The notes below the pieces were generated by a model. It had not been told where the DNA came from. It saw only the letters and a program-made list of their open reading frames with translations, and ran no database searches. DNA of 37,385 bases from an uncultured Verrucomicrobia subdivision 3 bacterium (lineage in GTDB: Bacteria; Verrucomicrobiota; Verrucomicrobiia; Limisphaerales; UBA11358): positions 1-37,385 of the forward strand of contig CAIXUZ010000075.1 in assembly GCA_903922735.1 (NCBI GenBank), written 5' to 3'. Below, piece by piece: positions 1 through 9,227 of this stretch. Position numbers and translations under genes: made by a program. How positions within the stretch are numbered: position 1 is the stretch's first letter; each line of letters opens with the position of its first letter.

Positions 1-577
1 GAGCGCGTTGCTGGTGGTGAATCCCTCCAGCAACGCCTATCTGGCCTCGTTGGCGTTGAATCCAGCGGGCATCTTGTCGCCCGGCTTTGGCAGCAACCAG
101 TTCAGCTACACCGCGACGGAAGCTTACAGCAACGCCCCCACGGTTACGGTGGTCAATGCCGACCTGACCGCTGCCAGCCGGTTGATTTACGGCAACGCCA
201 CCAACCTGCTGACCTCCGGCGTGGCGAGCACGGCGCTGACGCTTAACGCCAATCCGGCGGTGACGAACGTGGTGCAGGTGCGGGTGACGGCGCAGGACGG
301 ATTGACGGAGTTGATCTACACGGTGAAGGTGCAGCAGTTGCCCAGCACGAGCCCGCCGACCATGACCAACCAGTTGAGCGGGACCAATCTGACGTTGAGC
401 TGGCCGCTGGGTCATCTGGGCTATCGCCTGCTGGTCCAGACAAACCAGCTGGTTGGCGGCATCAGCGCGAACACCAACGACTGGATGGTCGTGCCCAACT
501 CAACGCTGACGAATCAGGTCTCCCTGCCGGTTAATCAGGTGATCCCGTCCGAATTTTATAAGTTGGGTTCGCCATGA
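1..577 (+). CDS. C-terminal end of a giant secreted repeat protein (5' partial)
   Basis: The reading frame is open from base 2 through the left edge, so this is the 3' end of a longer gene and the apparent start near base 8 is not real. About 190 residues are visible. The first ~105 form a cadherin-like beta-sandwich domain (SSNAYLASL ... GLTELIYTVKV). The last ~75 form a C-terminal domain that runs from LSWPLGHLGYRLLVQTNQL and ends SEFYKLGSP. By eye the segment differs at only about 23 of 185 positions from the C-terminus of the 3914-residue protein encoded on the minus strand from 16475, so the missing part is probably also a large extracellular repeat protein. Its function cannot be judged from this end alone. 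The C-terminal domain may be a sorting or anchoring module, which is inference. Confidence 0.85.
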   Translation, partial: SALLVVNPSSNAYLASLALNPAGILSPGFGSNQFSYTATEAYSNAPTVTVVNADLTAASRLIYGNATNLLTSGVASTALTLNANPAVTNVVQVRVTAQDGLTELIYTVKVQQLPSTSPPTMTNQLSGTNLTLSWPLGHLGYRLLVQTNQLVGGISANTNDWMVVPNSTLTNQVSLPVNQVIPSEFYKLGSP

Positions 578-651
578 GTAAGCAGTATTGGAGGGGACAT
601 GGACGCTGAGGCAGTTTTAGTCACTGATTTATTTGTCAACCATAACGCATC

Positions 652-3597
652 ATGAATAGTAATTCATCTCTCAGCCTAAAAATCGTTTCGTATGGACTGC
701 TCTTGGTATTGACGCTGTCGCTTGGTCTTTCCACGTTAACCGCTGCCGAAGCGGGCTTAAAACCTTTGAGCGCCCAATGGATCTGGTTGCCAAAAAGCGA
801 TTCAGGTGCCTACAACCAGACGGTCATCGCCCGCAAAACTTTCACGGCGAATGGGCTGCAGGAGGCGACGCTCCGAATCACTGCTGACACTATCTATCGG
901 CTGCTGGTGAACGGCAAATGGGTCAACGACGGCCCTTGTCGGAGCTGGCCGGAGCATTACAAGTATGAAGTGATTGATATCCGACCTTACCTTCGGGACG
1001 GTCAGAACGAATTGCTGATCTATGCGTGCTATTTCGGCGTCGGTGATTTTCACCACATTCCACAGCGGCCGGGCTTGCTGGCACAATTGGATGTGGTGGA
1101 GCAGGGGGGGCGCGCATGGAAACTGATTACGGATCGGAGTTGGGAAGTGGCAGATGCTCCGGAATGGAAACGTGAAATGCCCAAGGTTAGCATTCAAATG
1201 GGGCCAGCCGAGTGGTATGACGCCCGTTTAGAGCAGAAGAATTTCGTGCGGGCTGCCGTGATTTGCGATGCGGAAGCCGGGCCTTGGAAGGATTTGTGCG
1301 CGCGGGATGTCGCGCTCCTGACCAAACAACCGCGGTCGTTTCGATCTTTTTTAGGAGCCAAAGTGGTTAAGGCGGATGGCTGGAACTTTTGTCTTCCCTC
1401 CGCCCGGCTTTCGTCGCCCGGAGTGGTGGAGGCGAATCGAACCGCCGGCGCGGCTTGCGGCATGGCGACGCTGGTTGAGAATCAGCAGCCGGTTAAACTG
1501 GAACTCCGTCTGGAGGGAATGCAGGTGGCTGTGGATGGCCGGCAAATGAAAGACAACCGGTTTGAACTTTCCGCCGGCCGGCATCTGGTGATGGCTTTCT
1601 CGCGGGAGTTGTTTGGACATGATAAAGAGAAAGCGCTGCGGTTTGTTGCCCCCGCTGGCTATAAGCTGATCAATCCACTGCAAGCATCCCATGCGAACCC
1701 CTTCATTCTGGTGCGCATGCCTGAGTTTACGATTGCGACTAATGATTTGCTCTGGAATTCCTTCTATCGTGATGACCCCAAGTTGAGCAGTCTCATAGTT
1801 GGCTACCAGCGAACAACTGGCAAGATTCTCGCCACGGCGACCAATATTACCAGCCTTCAGGCATTTGCCGGGCCGTGTCTCGAGATTCAGCCTTACAATA
1901 ACATGTTTGTGGAGGATTCTTTCTGGCAGTTCACCGACCGCAAGGTGGTAGAGGATGCCGAAGCCCTGGTGAAAAATCCGGCGGGGTTGATTTATGACAA
2001 CGCCGAATCCACCACCGTTCAGCCCTCAACCAAAGGAGACGTGGAATTGCTCTACGATTTGGGTGAGCAGGATGTCGGCTATTACGATTTTGTAATGTCG
2101 GCGGAGGCTGGAGTGATTGTGGATATTTGCGGCATTGAATACATTTCACCGGATGGACGGTTGCAATTTACCAGGGGAAACCGCAACGGCATGCGCTACA
2201 TCACCAAAGCCGGAATCAACCGGTTCACCTCGCTTCAACGCCGGTCCGGCCGTTACCTCTTCGTCACGCTGCGTCAGCAAAAAAGTCCGGTCCAAATCCA
2301 GCGATTGCAATTAATCTCTTCAACCTACCCGGTGAACGAGGTGGGCTCATTCGAATGTAGCGACGTGCGGCTGAATCAAATCCGGGAGATCTCGACCCGC
2401 ACCTTGAAGCTCTGCATGGAAGACACGTTTACTGATTGTCCGTTATACGAGCAAACTCATTGGGTGGGTGATGCTCGCAACGAATCCCTGTTGGCTTATG
2501 GTGTTTTCGGCGGCTACGATCTGGCCGCCCGCTGTGCCCGGCTTACTGCGGATTCGCTGGGGCATTTCCCCATCGCCGGCTGCCAGACACCATCTTCCTG
2601 GGAGACGCTGCTGCCTGCGTGGAGCTTTTTGTGGGGCATTTCCACCTGGGATTATTATTTCGAAACTGGCGACCGAAGCTTTCTGGAACAAATATATCCC
2701 GCCGTGATCAAGAATCTTAAAGGGGCGGAAAAATTCACCGACCAGCAAGGTCTCTTCAGCGGCCCATTTTGGAACATGTTCGATTGGAGCGGCAGCGATC
2801 AGGATCATCGAACCGTCATTCACAACAGCATGTTCGTTGTGGGGGCGATTGATGCGGCGATTAATGCGGCGAAGGTGTTGGGCAAGGCTGACGATGTTGT
2901 CTGGCTTCAATGCTATCGTAAAAATGTGGTTCGGGCAGTGAATGCGCTCTGGGATGACACCCGAAAAGCCTACCCCGATAGTTTGCATGAGGATGGCAAA
3001 ATCAGTGGTTCCATTTCCCAGCACACCAGCATCTTGGGCTTGCTGTATGATATTGTCCCTTTGGAAAAGCGTGCGGCTGCTGAGCAAAACCTGGTTCACC
3101 CACCGGAGAATATGGTTCGATTGGGTTCACCTTTCGCCGCGTTTTATCTCTATGAAGCCTACGAGAAGCTTGGCCTGCAGGGCGAAATCGTGAAGGACAT
3201 TTATCACAATTACGTGCCCATGATCGAGGCCGGTGCCACCACGGTCTGGGAATCTTATCCTCAAGGAACCACCGGTCGCGACCAATGGCCGACGCGCAGC
3301 CATTGTCATGCCTGGTCAGCTGCACCCATCCGATTTTTCAATCGAATTATTTTGGGAGTGACGGCCGCTGAACCCGGTGGAAACGCCGTCAAAATTAGTC
3401 CGCATTTAAGCGGTTTAACTTGGGCCAAAGGCAAAACCCTTACCCGTCACGGAGTGGTGGAGGTCTCGTGGCGCAAGGAAGGCAATCGCTTGCTTTTGAA
3501 TTTTAAGGCGCCCCAGGAATCCTCGGCCAGCTTTGTAAAAAATCCGAGCCTTGAAGGCCTTGAAATTGTGATTAACGGCCAAACCTTGAGCAATTAA
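652..3597 (+). CDS. Exported GH78 alpha-L-rhamnosidase
   Basis: Predicted to release terminal alpha-L-rhamnose from polysaccharides or glycosides outside the cytoplasm. The 981-residue product starts with a hydrophobic signal peptide (about residues 10-33, likely cleaved near AEA). Beta-sandwich domains follow (about 40-560, including IRITADTIYRLLVNGKW-like carbohydrate-binding segments), then an (alpha/alpha)6 catalytic domain and a C-terminal beta-domain. The motif TDCPLYEQTHWVGD carries D595, E600 and D607, and VWESYPQGT carries E867. This spacing matches the four acidic residues described for GH78 RhaB of Bacillus sp. GL1 (Asp567, Glu572, Asp579, Glu841). No strong Shine-Dalgarno sequence precedes the ATG, but the signal peptide fixes the start. 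The gene stands alone on the plus strand and is followed by a hairpin terminator at 3695-3714. Substrate is unknown. Confidence 0.9.
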   Translation: MNSNSSLSLKIVSYGLLLVLTLSLGLSTLTAAEAGLKPLSAQWIWLPKSDSGAYNQTVIARKTFTANGLQEATLRITADTIYRLLVNGKWVNDGPCRSWPEHYKYEVIDIRPYLRDGQNELLIYACYFGVGDFHHIPQRPGLLAQLDVVEQGGRAWKLITDRSWEVADAPEWKREMPKVSIQMGPAEWYDARLEQKNFVRAAVICDAEAGPWKDLCARDVALLTKQPRSFRSFLGAKVVKADGWNFCLPSARLSSPGVVEANRTAGAACGMATLVENQQPVKLELRLEGMQVAVDGRQMKDNRFELSAGRHLVMAFSRELFGHDKEKALRFVAPAGYKLINPLQASHANPFILVRMPEFTIATNDLLWNSFYRDDPKLSSLIVGYQRTTGKILATATNITSLQAFAGPCLEIQPYNNMFVEDSFWQFTDRKVVEDAEALVKNPAGLIYDNAESTTVQPSTKGDVELLYDLGEQDVGYYDFVMSAEAGVIVDICGIEYISPDGRLQFTRGNRNGMRYITKAGINRFTSLQRRSGRYLFVTLRQQKSPVQIQRLQLISSTYPVNEVGSFECSDVRLNQIREISTRTLKLCMEDTFTDCPLYEQTHWVGDARNESLLAYGVFGGYDLAARCARLTADSLGHFPIAGCQTPSSWETLLPAWSFLWGISTWDYYFETGDRSFLEQIYPAVIKNLKGAEKFTDQQGLFSGPFWNMFDWSGSDQDHRTVIHNSMFVVGAIDAAINAAKVLGKADDVVWLQCYRKNVVRAVNALWDDTRKAYPDSLHEDGKISGSISQHTSILGLLYDIVPLEKRAAAEQNLVHPPENMVRLGSPFAAFYLYEAYEKLGLQGEIVKDIYHNYVPMIEAGATTVWESYPQGTTGRDQWPTRSHCHAWSAAPIRFFNRIILGVTAAEPGGNAVKISPHLSGLTWAKGKTLTRHGVVEVSWRKEGNRLLLNFKAPQESSASFVKNPSLEGLEIVINGQTLSN

Positions 3598-3694
3598 GTT
3601 GAACACTTATCAATCTCCGGGCTGTCGAGATTTTTCCCGTTACCGACTGCGCCAAAAGCATGCCCATTGAAAATATTGGCGTTAGAAACTGCTG

Positions 3695-3714
3695 CCGCCG
3701 GCAGCGGCGGTTTT
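3695..3714 (+). terminator. Rho-independent terminator after the GH78 gene
   Basis: The inverted repeat CCGCCG-GCAG-CGGCGG (six-base arms, four-base loop) is followed directly by TTTT. It lies 97 bases after the rhamnosidase stop and before the 3' end of the convergent minus-strand operon. The T tract is on the plus side, so it should mainly end plus-strand transcription. The rest of 3598-3802 shows nothing else I can name. Confidence 0.65.
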
Positions 3715-3802
3715 AGTGCTAGAATGACGAGCGAATTTTTTGGATGGGGACGGATATTTCATAAGCAGATGGTTTGAAGAATATATATTCCAATCCACCA
3801 GT

Positions 3803-6382
3803 TTACCAAGAGATAAGAAGTTCACCGGTGATGTTGCGGATTGTCAGGCAACGACCGGTTTCCGTGATTTCATAGGGCAACGATTTATCTTTGCGTTCTG
3901 GTGCGGACAACGTCATTGCGGTCCCCGTCATGATAACATTCTTTCCTTTGGCATGAGTCGGCGGATAGAAATTGACCGTGGCGTTTTTCAGCCCGTTTAA
4001 TTGCAGACGACGATCAATACCAACCTGACCCGAGTGACGTTCGATGCAAGAGATTTCCCCATCCGTCTGCCCATCCACAAAACACCGGGCTTCATGATGC
4101 CAGGCACGCGGCATGGAATAGGTGGCTTGACCGGCTTCCAATATGGTTTCGCATCCTGTAAGCAAGGGAGCGCCTTGGGGAAAACGCAGACGCAATTTGA
4201 CGGTGGTTGAGGGACAGTATCCGGAGAGGTAAAAGCCGTTGTCGCTTCGCGCCACCAAGACCAAGGGGTTGCGGGTTTGCGGTGTTGATTTATCCCAATG
4301 AAAATTATATCCGAACCCGTTCAGCATCCACCGCAACAGTAACTCCGAGGGGAAATATTTTTTAGGATTGTCCGGCACGGGGAGCCGGGCATTGCCGATG
4401 GAACACGAAAAACTCCCGCGCACCCATGCGATGCGACCGCTATCGGCTCCCAAAGGCCGGTTTGCCATCACCGCATAAACGCGCTCTTGCTGGCCATCGT
4501 AAACTGTCGCACCAACAACACACCCCTGATGGTTTGTATCCGCGAGAACCGTGTCCACACCTCCAGCCGACAAGACTTCACGATGGTTTAGATTGGTTGC
4601 AAGAGTTCCCTGCCTATAAACGTCGCCCGCCAGCGTCGAGGTCAGTTTCAATTCCCCAGAAAGCGGCGTGGTGGTTTTCAGGTTCAAAAAATCCAGCAGC
4701 CGTTTGCCGCCGTGAGTCAGAGGGCCGTAAAGCAATACTTGTTGTCCGCGCTTTACGCAGCTCAGCAGTGCGGTTTCGAGGGCACTTCTCGCCTCCGGCA
4801 CAGGGGAAAGCAGAATCGTTTGACGAAAAAATTCAGCATTAATTTCCAAAGAACTGAGAAAATTATCGGTGGAGACGACACCGTTCATTGGCAGGCCGGC
4901 GTTGACCGCGTTGCGCATGAACCAATCATCAAAGAACGGTTCAGCCGGACGCGGATTCGGCCCGAAAACAAGTTTATGATTTTCATTGAATGGATATATC
5001 CATGTCATCAGGCCCGGTTCGTCGGAATAATCCCGCATCGCGGTCAGGACATGGGGAATCACTTCCAGCGGACACTCATCTGGCATCCGGCCATAGGAAT
5101 CATCCACCGTAAGCACGTTGAATGACGTGGGCGGCTTGACTTGGGCGCGGCCATTGATGCGCGCCAAGGCCAGTGGCAGATAGATATCGTGCGGCTCGCG
5201 TCCGTAGCGATCGAACCACGGGCTGTTCAACCACCACGGGTCATGGGTGTAAAAGCGGAACGGATATTTTTCTCCTGGAGGCAGGTCGGCAATGTGCGAG
5301 AGCCAGCCCACCAGTTCCAAACCGTAATCGCCATCAAGGGCGGCCCACGGCGAGTTGGGCGGCGGCGACATCTTGAATCCATCATGGTAGATATTGGCCA
5401 GCGGTGAGGCGCTGCTCGCCAAATCCGAACCGGTGGAGAGGTTGCTACCGCGTGTTTCCAGAGGCAGGTCCGGGCATTCCTTGCGAAAATCCCGCCAGAA
5501 GGAAAGAATTTCTTCGCGGGCGGCAGCAGCCTTGGCCGCGTCAAAGTGTTTGCCGTCGAATAAAATGCCTTTGACGTCCCATGCATTGAGTGAGAAACCA
5601 AACCCGTTGGAAAGCCACAAGTAATCAAAACCCAGGTCTTTCAAAAAATGCTGGCTCTGCCGGCCAAGGAATGTTCCGAAGGTCGTGTTTTCGGGGATGC
5701 CTTTGGGGAAACCGGCGTAGGGACGCGTATCCGCCTTGAGCCGGGCGGTGCAGGAAACCCATTGTTTTGAACCCATGGTATCGCCCATGGCGATTTCCGG
5801 ATGACGCTTATATTTGAAGGATGAAGGGGCAAACTCCGGACCGGGATCGAACGTGGCTCCCACCATGACCGGCTTGCCGGTCATCTCCCGACCGACTTCT
5901 TTGAGGGTGGCCACAATCATTTTCAGCGAGCGATAGGTGACACGCGGCGGATTTTCCATGTAAAGCCATGGACATTCATGGAGGGTCTTGGCCTGCGGTC
6001 CATTTTGCAGTGCCTGCGGAGTCGGATTGGCGATGCCGATATATTGAGCCGCCTGGATTTCGCCATCCAGTCGCCCTTGATAATCCAGGATTTCACTGCC
6101 GTCAGCCGTCCAGAGCATCACGGCACAACTGCCGGCGCGGCGGGTCATAGGTTCCCATTGCCGGAAGAGATTGACGCAAATCGCCCGCACCGCTTTAGGC
6201 TCCATGGAGCGGAATGGCTTGAGGCTCATTTCCAAAGTAACACGTTCAAACACCTTTGCCCCATCGGTAGCCGCCGGGGGAGCAGCCGGTGGCACATCCA
6301 AGCGCGCCTGAACTTCACTCACGTACAGATTGCTCACAGCAACTGCCAGGAACAATTTTAAGATTGGGGTGTAATATTTCAT
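3803..6382 (-). CDS. Exported protein of unrecognised family, possible TIM-barrel glycosidase
   Basis: I do not recognise this 859-residue protein as a named family. It has a signal peptide (about residues 1-26, ending VQA). A long middle part (about 45-540) has the feel of an (alpha/beta)8 glycosidase barrel: strand-like segments ending in acidic or aromatic residues, such as VMVGATFDPGPEF, DLGFDYLWLSNGFGF, RFYTHDPWWLNSPWF, FNVLTVDDSYGRMPDE and MTWIYPFNENHK. A Rossmann-like segment (about 550-600, QQVLLYGPLTHGGKRLL) recalls the trimerisation domain of GH42-type enzymes, and beta-rich C-terminal parts follow. It is the last gene of the operon and starts 24 bases after the GH5-like gene stops. 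Context suggests an exported glycan-active enzyme, but no catalytic pair can be named with confidence. Confidence 0.8.
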   Translation of the reverse strand: MKYYTPILKLFLAVAVSNLYVSEVQARLDVPPAAPPAATDGAKVFERVTLEMSLKPFRSMEPKAVRAICVNLFRQWEPMTRRAGSCAVMLWTADGSEILDYQGRLDGEIQAAQYIGIANPTPQALQNGPQAKTLHECPWLYMENPPRVTYRSLKMIVATLKEVGREMTGKPVMVGATFDPGPEFAPSSFKYKRHPEIAMGDTMGSKQWVSCTARLKADTRPYAGFPKGIPENTTFGTFLGRQSQHFLKDLGFDYLWLSNGFGFSLNAWDVKGILFDGKHFDAAKAAAAREEILSFWRDFRKECPDLPLETRGSNLSTGSDLASSASPLANIYHDGFKMSPPPNSPWAALDGDYGLELVGWLSHIADLPPGEKYPFRFYTHDPWWLNSPWFDRYGREPHDIYLPLALARINGRAQVKPPTSFNVLTVDDSYGRMPDECPLEVIPHVLTAMRDYSDEPGLMTWIYPFNENHKLVFGPNPRPAEPFFDDWFMRNAVNAGLPMNGVVSTDNFLSSLEINAEFFRQTILLSPVPEARSALETALLSCVKRGQQVLLYGPLTHGGKRLLDFLNLKTTTPLSGELKLTSTLAGDVYRQGTLATNLNHREVLSAGGVDTVLADTNHQGCVVGATVYDGQQERVYAVMANRPLGADSGRIAWVRGSFSCSIGNARLPVPDNPKKYFPSELLLRWMLNGFGYNFHWDKSTPQTRNPLVLVARSDNGFYLSGYCPSTTVKLRLRFPQGAPLLTGCETILEAGQATYSMPRAWHHEARCFVDGQTDGEISCIERHSGQVGIDRRLQLNGLKNATVNFYPPTHAKGKNVIMTGTAMTLSAPERKDKSLPYEITETGRCLTIRNITGELLISW

Positions 6383-6406
6383 ATCATTTGTAGTGAACGT
6401 GCAGAC

Positions 6407-7669
6407 TCATGGATTTGAATTCTGGGTTAACTTCATATTATGTTCACGAAGGAGCGGGAGTTCCCACGCCCGTCGATTGGTGGCGGTGATGTTCCGCGGG
6501 TCTTTTGAACCATCTTCCTGCGACGGCAAATCGAATACCCAAGCCGAAGCCAGGGGAACCTTGAGGCGTTCCAGCCTGCTTAGAAAGTCAGTAAAATACT
6601 TGCGATATTCGGGAGAATCGGGTGCAAAATCTTTCGGCGATTGAAACTCCCCCACATAAATGGGCTTGCCGAGTTTTTGCGCAGCCACCACCGCCCAATC
6701 AAGGCGCTCCATTTCATTATTCCGATGCGGCTTGGCTTTGCCGACCAACTCATCATAGCAATGAACACTGATGAGATTAATCGGATCCGGATTTCTCGCC
6801 TGAAGCATCAACCCCAGCTCTTCCGGCGTGTCTTTGATCCAATCGTTCTCTTTAAACTTATGCCAGGCATTTTCTCCCCCGATGCTGCAACCATTCTCAA
6901 TCAGCCGGTAGGGGTCGTCGCGCCGTACTGCCACAGCAAATTCCTTGGTCGCGACGATGAAATTCGTGGTTTTAGGAAAATCCCGCGGTGTGCGAACTGC
7001 TGGTTGCCCTAGCTTGGTTTTAGTTGGGGGGTAAGGCACCGTTGGCAGATAGGTCGCCGCATTGGGCAAATCACAGTAGCTATCCCATTCATTCATAAAT
7101 TCCCACGCCCAGATGGCCGGCGATTTGCGGTAACGGCTAACAACATCATGAATATATTGCCGCATGAATGCGATGGTCTTGCTGTTTGTGTTGCCCCATT
7201 GATCAAGCGGCTCACCTACGAGGTCGGGCACACAGGTGTTATACCAGAAAAGTGACGGGATGAGGCCGATGCCGTTCTTTTCGGCTGCCCGCACCACGCC
7301 GTCCATCAGTCGAAAATAGGCTTCGCGGTTTTCCCGATAAAGCTTCATTTCCTTCGGAAAAAATCCGGATGCATTGAAACGCACAAAGGGGATGCGATAT
7401 TCGGCCAGCACACGGAAACCGGCTTCGTAGGTGGTATTGGTGGTGTTTCTCAAGGTGCGCAGGAAGCAGTCGAAATAGTTCACCCCCACCCCCCGATAGG
7501 GCTTGCCATCTTTAATCACCGTGCCGGCGGAGCCGAGGGTCAGGCCCAACGATTCTTGGGCCTGACCACCAGCACAAAATGCCCAGCAGAACAAGGTGAC
7601 GATTATGATTTTAGCTCTCATCTTGGATTTACGAGATGAGACGGCAATACGTAGATTGAAGAGTTTCAT
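6407..7669 (-). CDS. Exported GH5-like (clan GH-A) glycoside hydrolase
   Basis: Predicted retaining beta-glycosidase with a TIM-barrel fold. The product has 420 residues. WEFMNEW places the acid/base at E194 at the end of strand 4, and PIYVGEFQ places the nucleophile at E341 at the end of strand 7, the usual clan GH-A arrangement. Other barrel features are YRGVGVNYFDCF (strand 1), PFVRFNASGFFP (strand 2) and LISVHCYDE (strand 6). The start is uncertain. Met1 gives a charged extension before the hydrophobic core, while Met17 (first base 7621) gives a compact signal peptide ending GGQAQ. Neither has a good ribosome site. The gene sits 26 bases after the isomerase-like gene and 24 bases before the 859-residue protein, so it is probably co-transcribed. 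The substrate (mannan, glucan or other) cannot be read from the sequence. Confidence 0.85.
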   Translation of the reverse strand: MKLFNLRIAVSSRKSKMRAKIIIVTLFCWAFCAGGQAQESLGLTLGSAGTVIKDGKPYRGVGVNYFDCFLRTLRNTTNTTYEAGFRVLAEYRIPFVRFNASGFFPKEMKLYRENREAYFRLMDGVVRAAEKNGIGLIPSLFWYNTCVPDLVGEPLDQWGNTNSKTIAFMRQYIHDVVSRYRKSPAIWAWEFMNEWDSYCDLPNAATYLPTVPYPPTKTKLGQPAVRTPRDFPKTTNFIVATKEFAVAVRRDDPYRLIENGCSIGGENAWHKFKENDWIKDTPEELGLMLQARNPDPINLISVHCYDELVGKAKPHRNNEMERLDWAVVAAQKLGKPIYVGEFQSPKDFAPDSPEYRKYFTDFLSRLERLKVPLASAWVFDLPSQEDGSKDPRNITATNRRAWELPLLREHNMKLTQNSNP

Positions 7670-7695
7670 GCTTATTTTGATGAGTCGCGATTGAT

Positions 7696-9186
7696 TTAGG
7701 ATTGGCTAATGATGACGCTTTGGATGCCCAGCACATTGGCGAGTTGCTGAATCGTTTGCGCGTGATGCCCGATTCCCAAGGCAAAATGATGCGTCGGCCC
7801 CTCGGCCACCCAGCGTTTTAAAAATGTCCGCACATCGGGTTTGAATTTGCCGTGAGTGTTGGTGTTGCCGGTCGGTGGGATTGGTCCCTTCATGGATTCC
7901 CCTTCAGCGATGACGAACTTAAACCGACCGCCGCCGTCCAACCCGATGCTCAACATCGTGATCGGGCCGGTCTTCAGATTGAACTCCACGCTGGCTCCCG
8001 ATCCTGGCTTGCCGTGGTATTTCTTCAGGCTGCGAATCACGGGCCGGTCGTCGGCAATGTTGAGATGATGCGGGCCGTCATGGCCGACCAACACCGTGTC
8101 GCGCACGAAATCCACGGGGTGAAACTCAGCAAAACTTCCGCCGATGTCCAGTCGATCCATAATCATCATCGCAATGCAGGTCTTGATATCGAATTCACCG
8201 CACATGGGGAACCCCGCAGCGGTGAGTAGGGAGTTCCCCACGATGAAACTACTCACCAGCTTTCGAAGCTCGGAGCCCGGTTCGCCTTCATAATAATATG
8301 CCAAGCCGTCCAACTGCTTCTCTATGATGAATCGGTCGAGCGCCACGGCGGCGCGGGCGGCCATGTTAAGATCGACTTCGGTCAGACGGGTGGTTAACGG
8401 GTCACTCTGCGGTTCGGGCGTGTCAAAGAAGGAGAGGATCAACTCGCGTTTGGCGCACACCTCGGGATTCTGGTCATCAAGCCCGTGAAGCTGGGTCAGC
8501 ACTTCGCCGGCTTCGGCTTGCACGACATGGCAGCCAAACGCCGCTGTCACAGCGGTGGGGTCGGTGTGCATATCCAGCATGCTCTCCAACACATGCCCAA
8601 TGTGTCCGAGTCGCGCCCGGCGCAAATCATGCAGCACCTTGGCAATCTGGCACCATTGGGCCAGTTCGCGATCGGCCACGGGATCATTTTCACGCATCCC
8701 AATGATGACCGGCGGCGCGGGTTTTCCCATGCGAATGGCCACCCCCATGAATTCCGGCACGGAGCAGAAATCATCGTTGCATAGTTGCATGTAGGTCGAG
8801 CCATTGGCGTAATCCATCGCCGCCATGGGCTGAAGCGCCACCAGCACGATGGGCACATTTAGGCTGCGGACCAACACGCCAAATGTGGAGGAAGTGGCGT
8901 AAGTCACCATATCACAAAACAGCAAATCCAAATTGGCAGCTTGCAATTTTGGGAGCAGATCATATGCCCCTTGCGCCTTATCGATTAGCCCGAAGTCCAT
9001 CACTTCGACATCAAAGTGCTTGAGTTTCTCGACCAGCTTCTGTTGTTTCGCTTCGAGTTCTTGGCGCAACCCCGGGAATTGATCCCAATATGTGTGGTGC
9101 CCCACGCCAAAGACGCCGACTCGGGCGGTCAGCGGCTTGCGGCGGGGAATCAGGGGCTGAAGTTTGTTTTTACTTGTGGTATTCAT
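7696..9186 (-). CDS. L-arabinose/L-fucose isomerase-family protein
   Basis: Predicted cytoplasmic ketol isomerase acting on an aldose, probably the sugar brought in by the adjacent permease. I chose the ATG at 9186 (497 residues, close to the usual AraA length). An upstream in-frame start at 9300 would run into the transporter gene and adds a tail with no family likeness. The N-terminal Rossmann-like part (VGVFGVGHHTYWDQFPG) resembles this superfamily. Candidate metal ligands, by analogy with two Glu and two His in AraA, are E300/E302 (YYEGEPG), E331 (CGEFDIKT), H369 or H373 (VGHDGPHH) and H466/H467 (THHFALGIGHH). Similarity to classical AraA or FucI is distant, so the substrate may differ (rhamnose, fucose, arabinose or a derived sugar). 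It lies 41 bases after the MFS gene. Confidence 0.8.
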   Translation of the reverse strand: MNTTSKNKLQPLIPRRKPLTARVGVFGVGHHTYWDQFPGLRQELEAKQQKLVEKLKHFDVEVMDFGLIDKAQGAYDLLPKLQAANLDLLFCDMVTYATSSTFGVLVRSLNVPIVLVALQPMAAMDYANGSTYMQLCNDDFCSVPEFMGVAIRMGKPAPPVIIGMRENDPVADRELAQWCQIAKVLHDLRRARLGHIGHVLESMLDMHTDPTAVTAAFGCHVVQAEAGEVLTQLHGLDDQNPEVCAKRELILSFFDTPEPQSDPLTTRLTEVDLNMAARAAVALDRFIIEKQLDGLAYYYEGEPGSELRKLVSSFIVGNSLLTAAGFPMCGEFDIKTCIAMMIMDRLDIGGSFAEFHPVDFVRDTVLVGHDGPHHLNIADDRPVIRSLKKYHGKPGSGASVEFNLKTGPITMLSIGLDGGGRFKFVIAEGESMKGPIPPTGNTNTHGKFKPDVRTFLKRWVAEGPTHHFALGIGHHAQTIQQLANVLGIQSVIISQS

Positions 9187-9227
9187 GGATATTCGTTGGT
9201 GCGTGATAATGGTGCGGAATTGATAAA

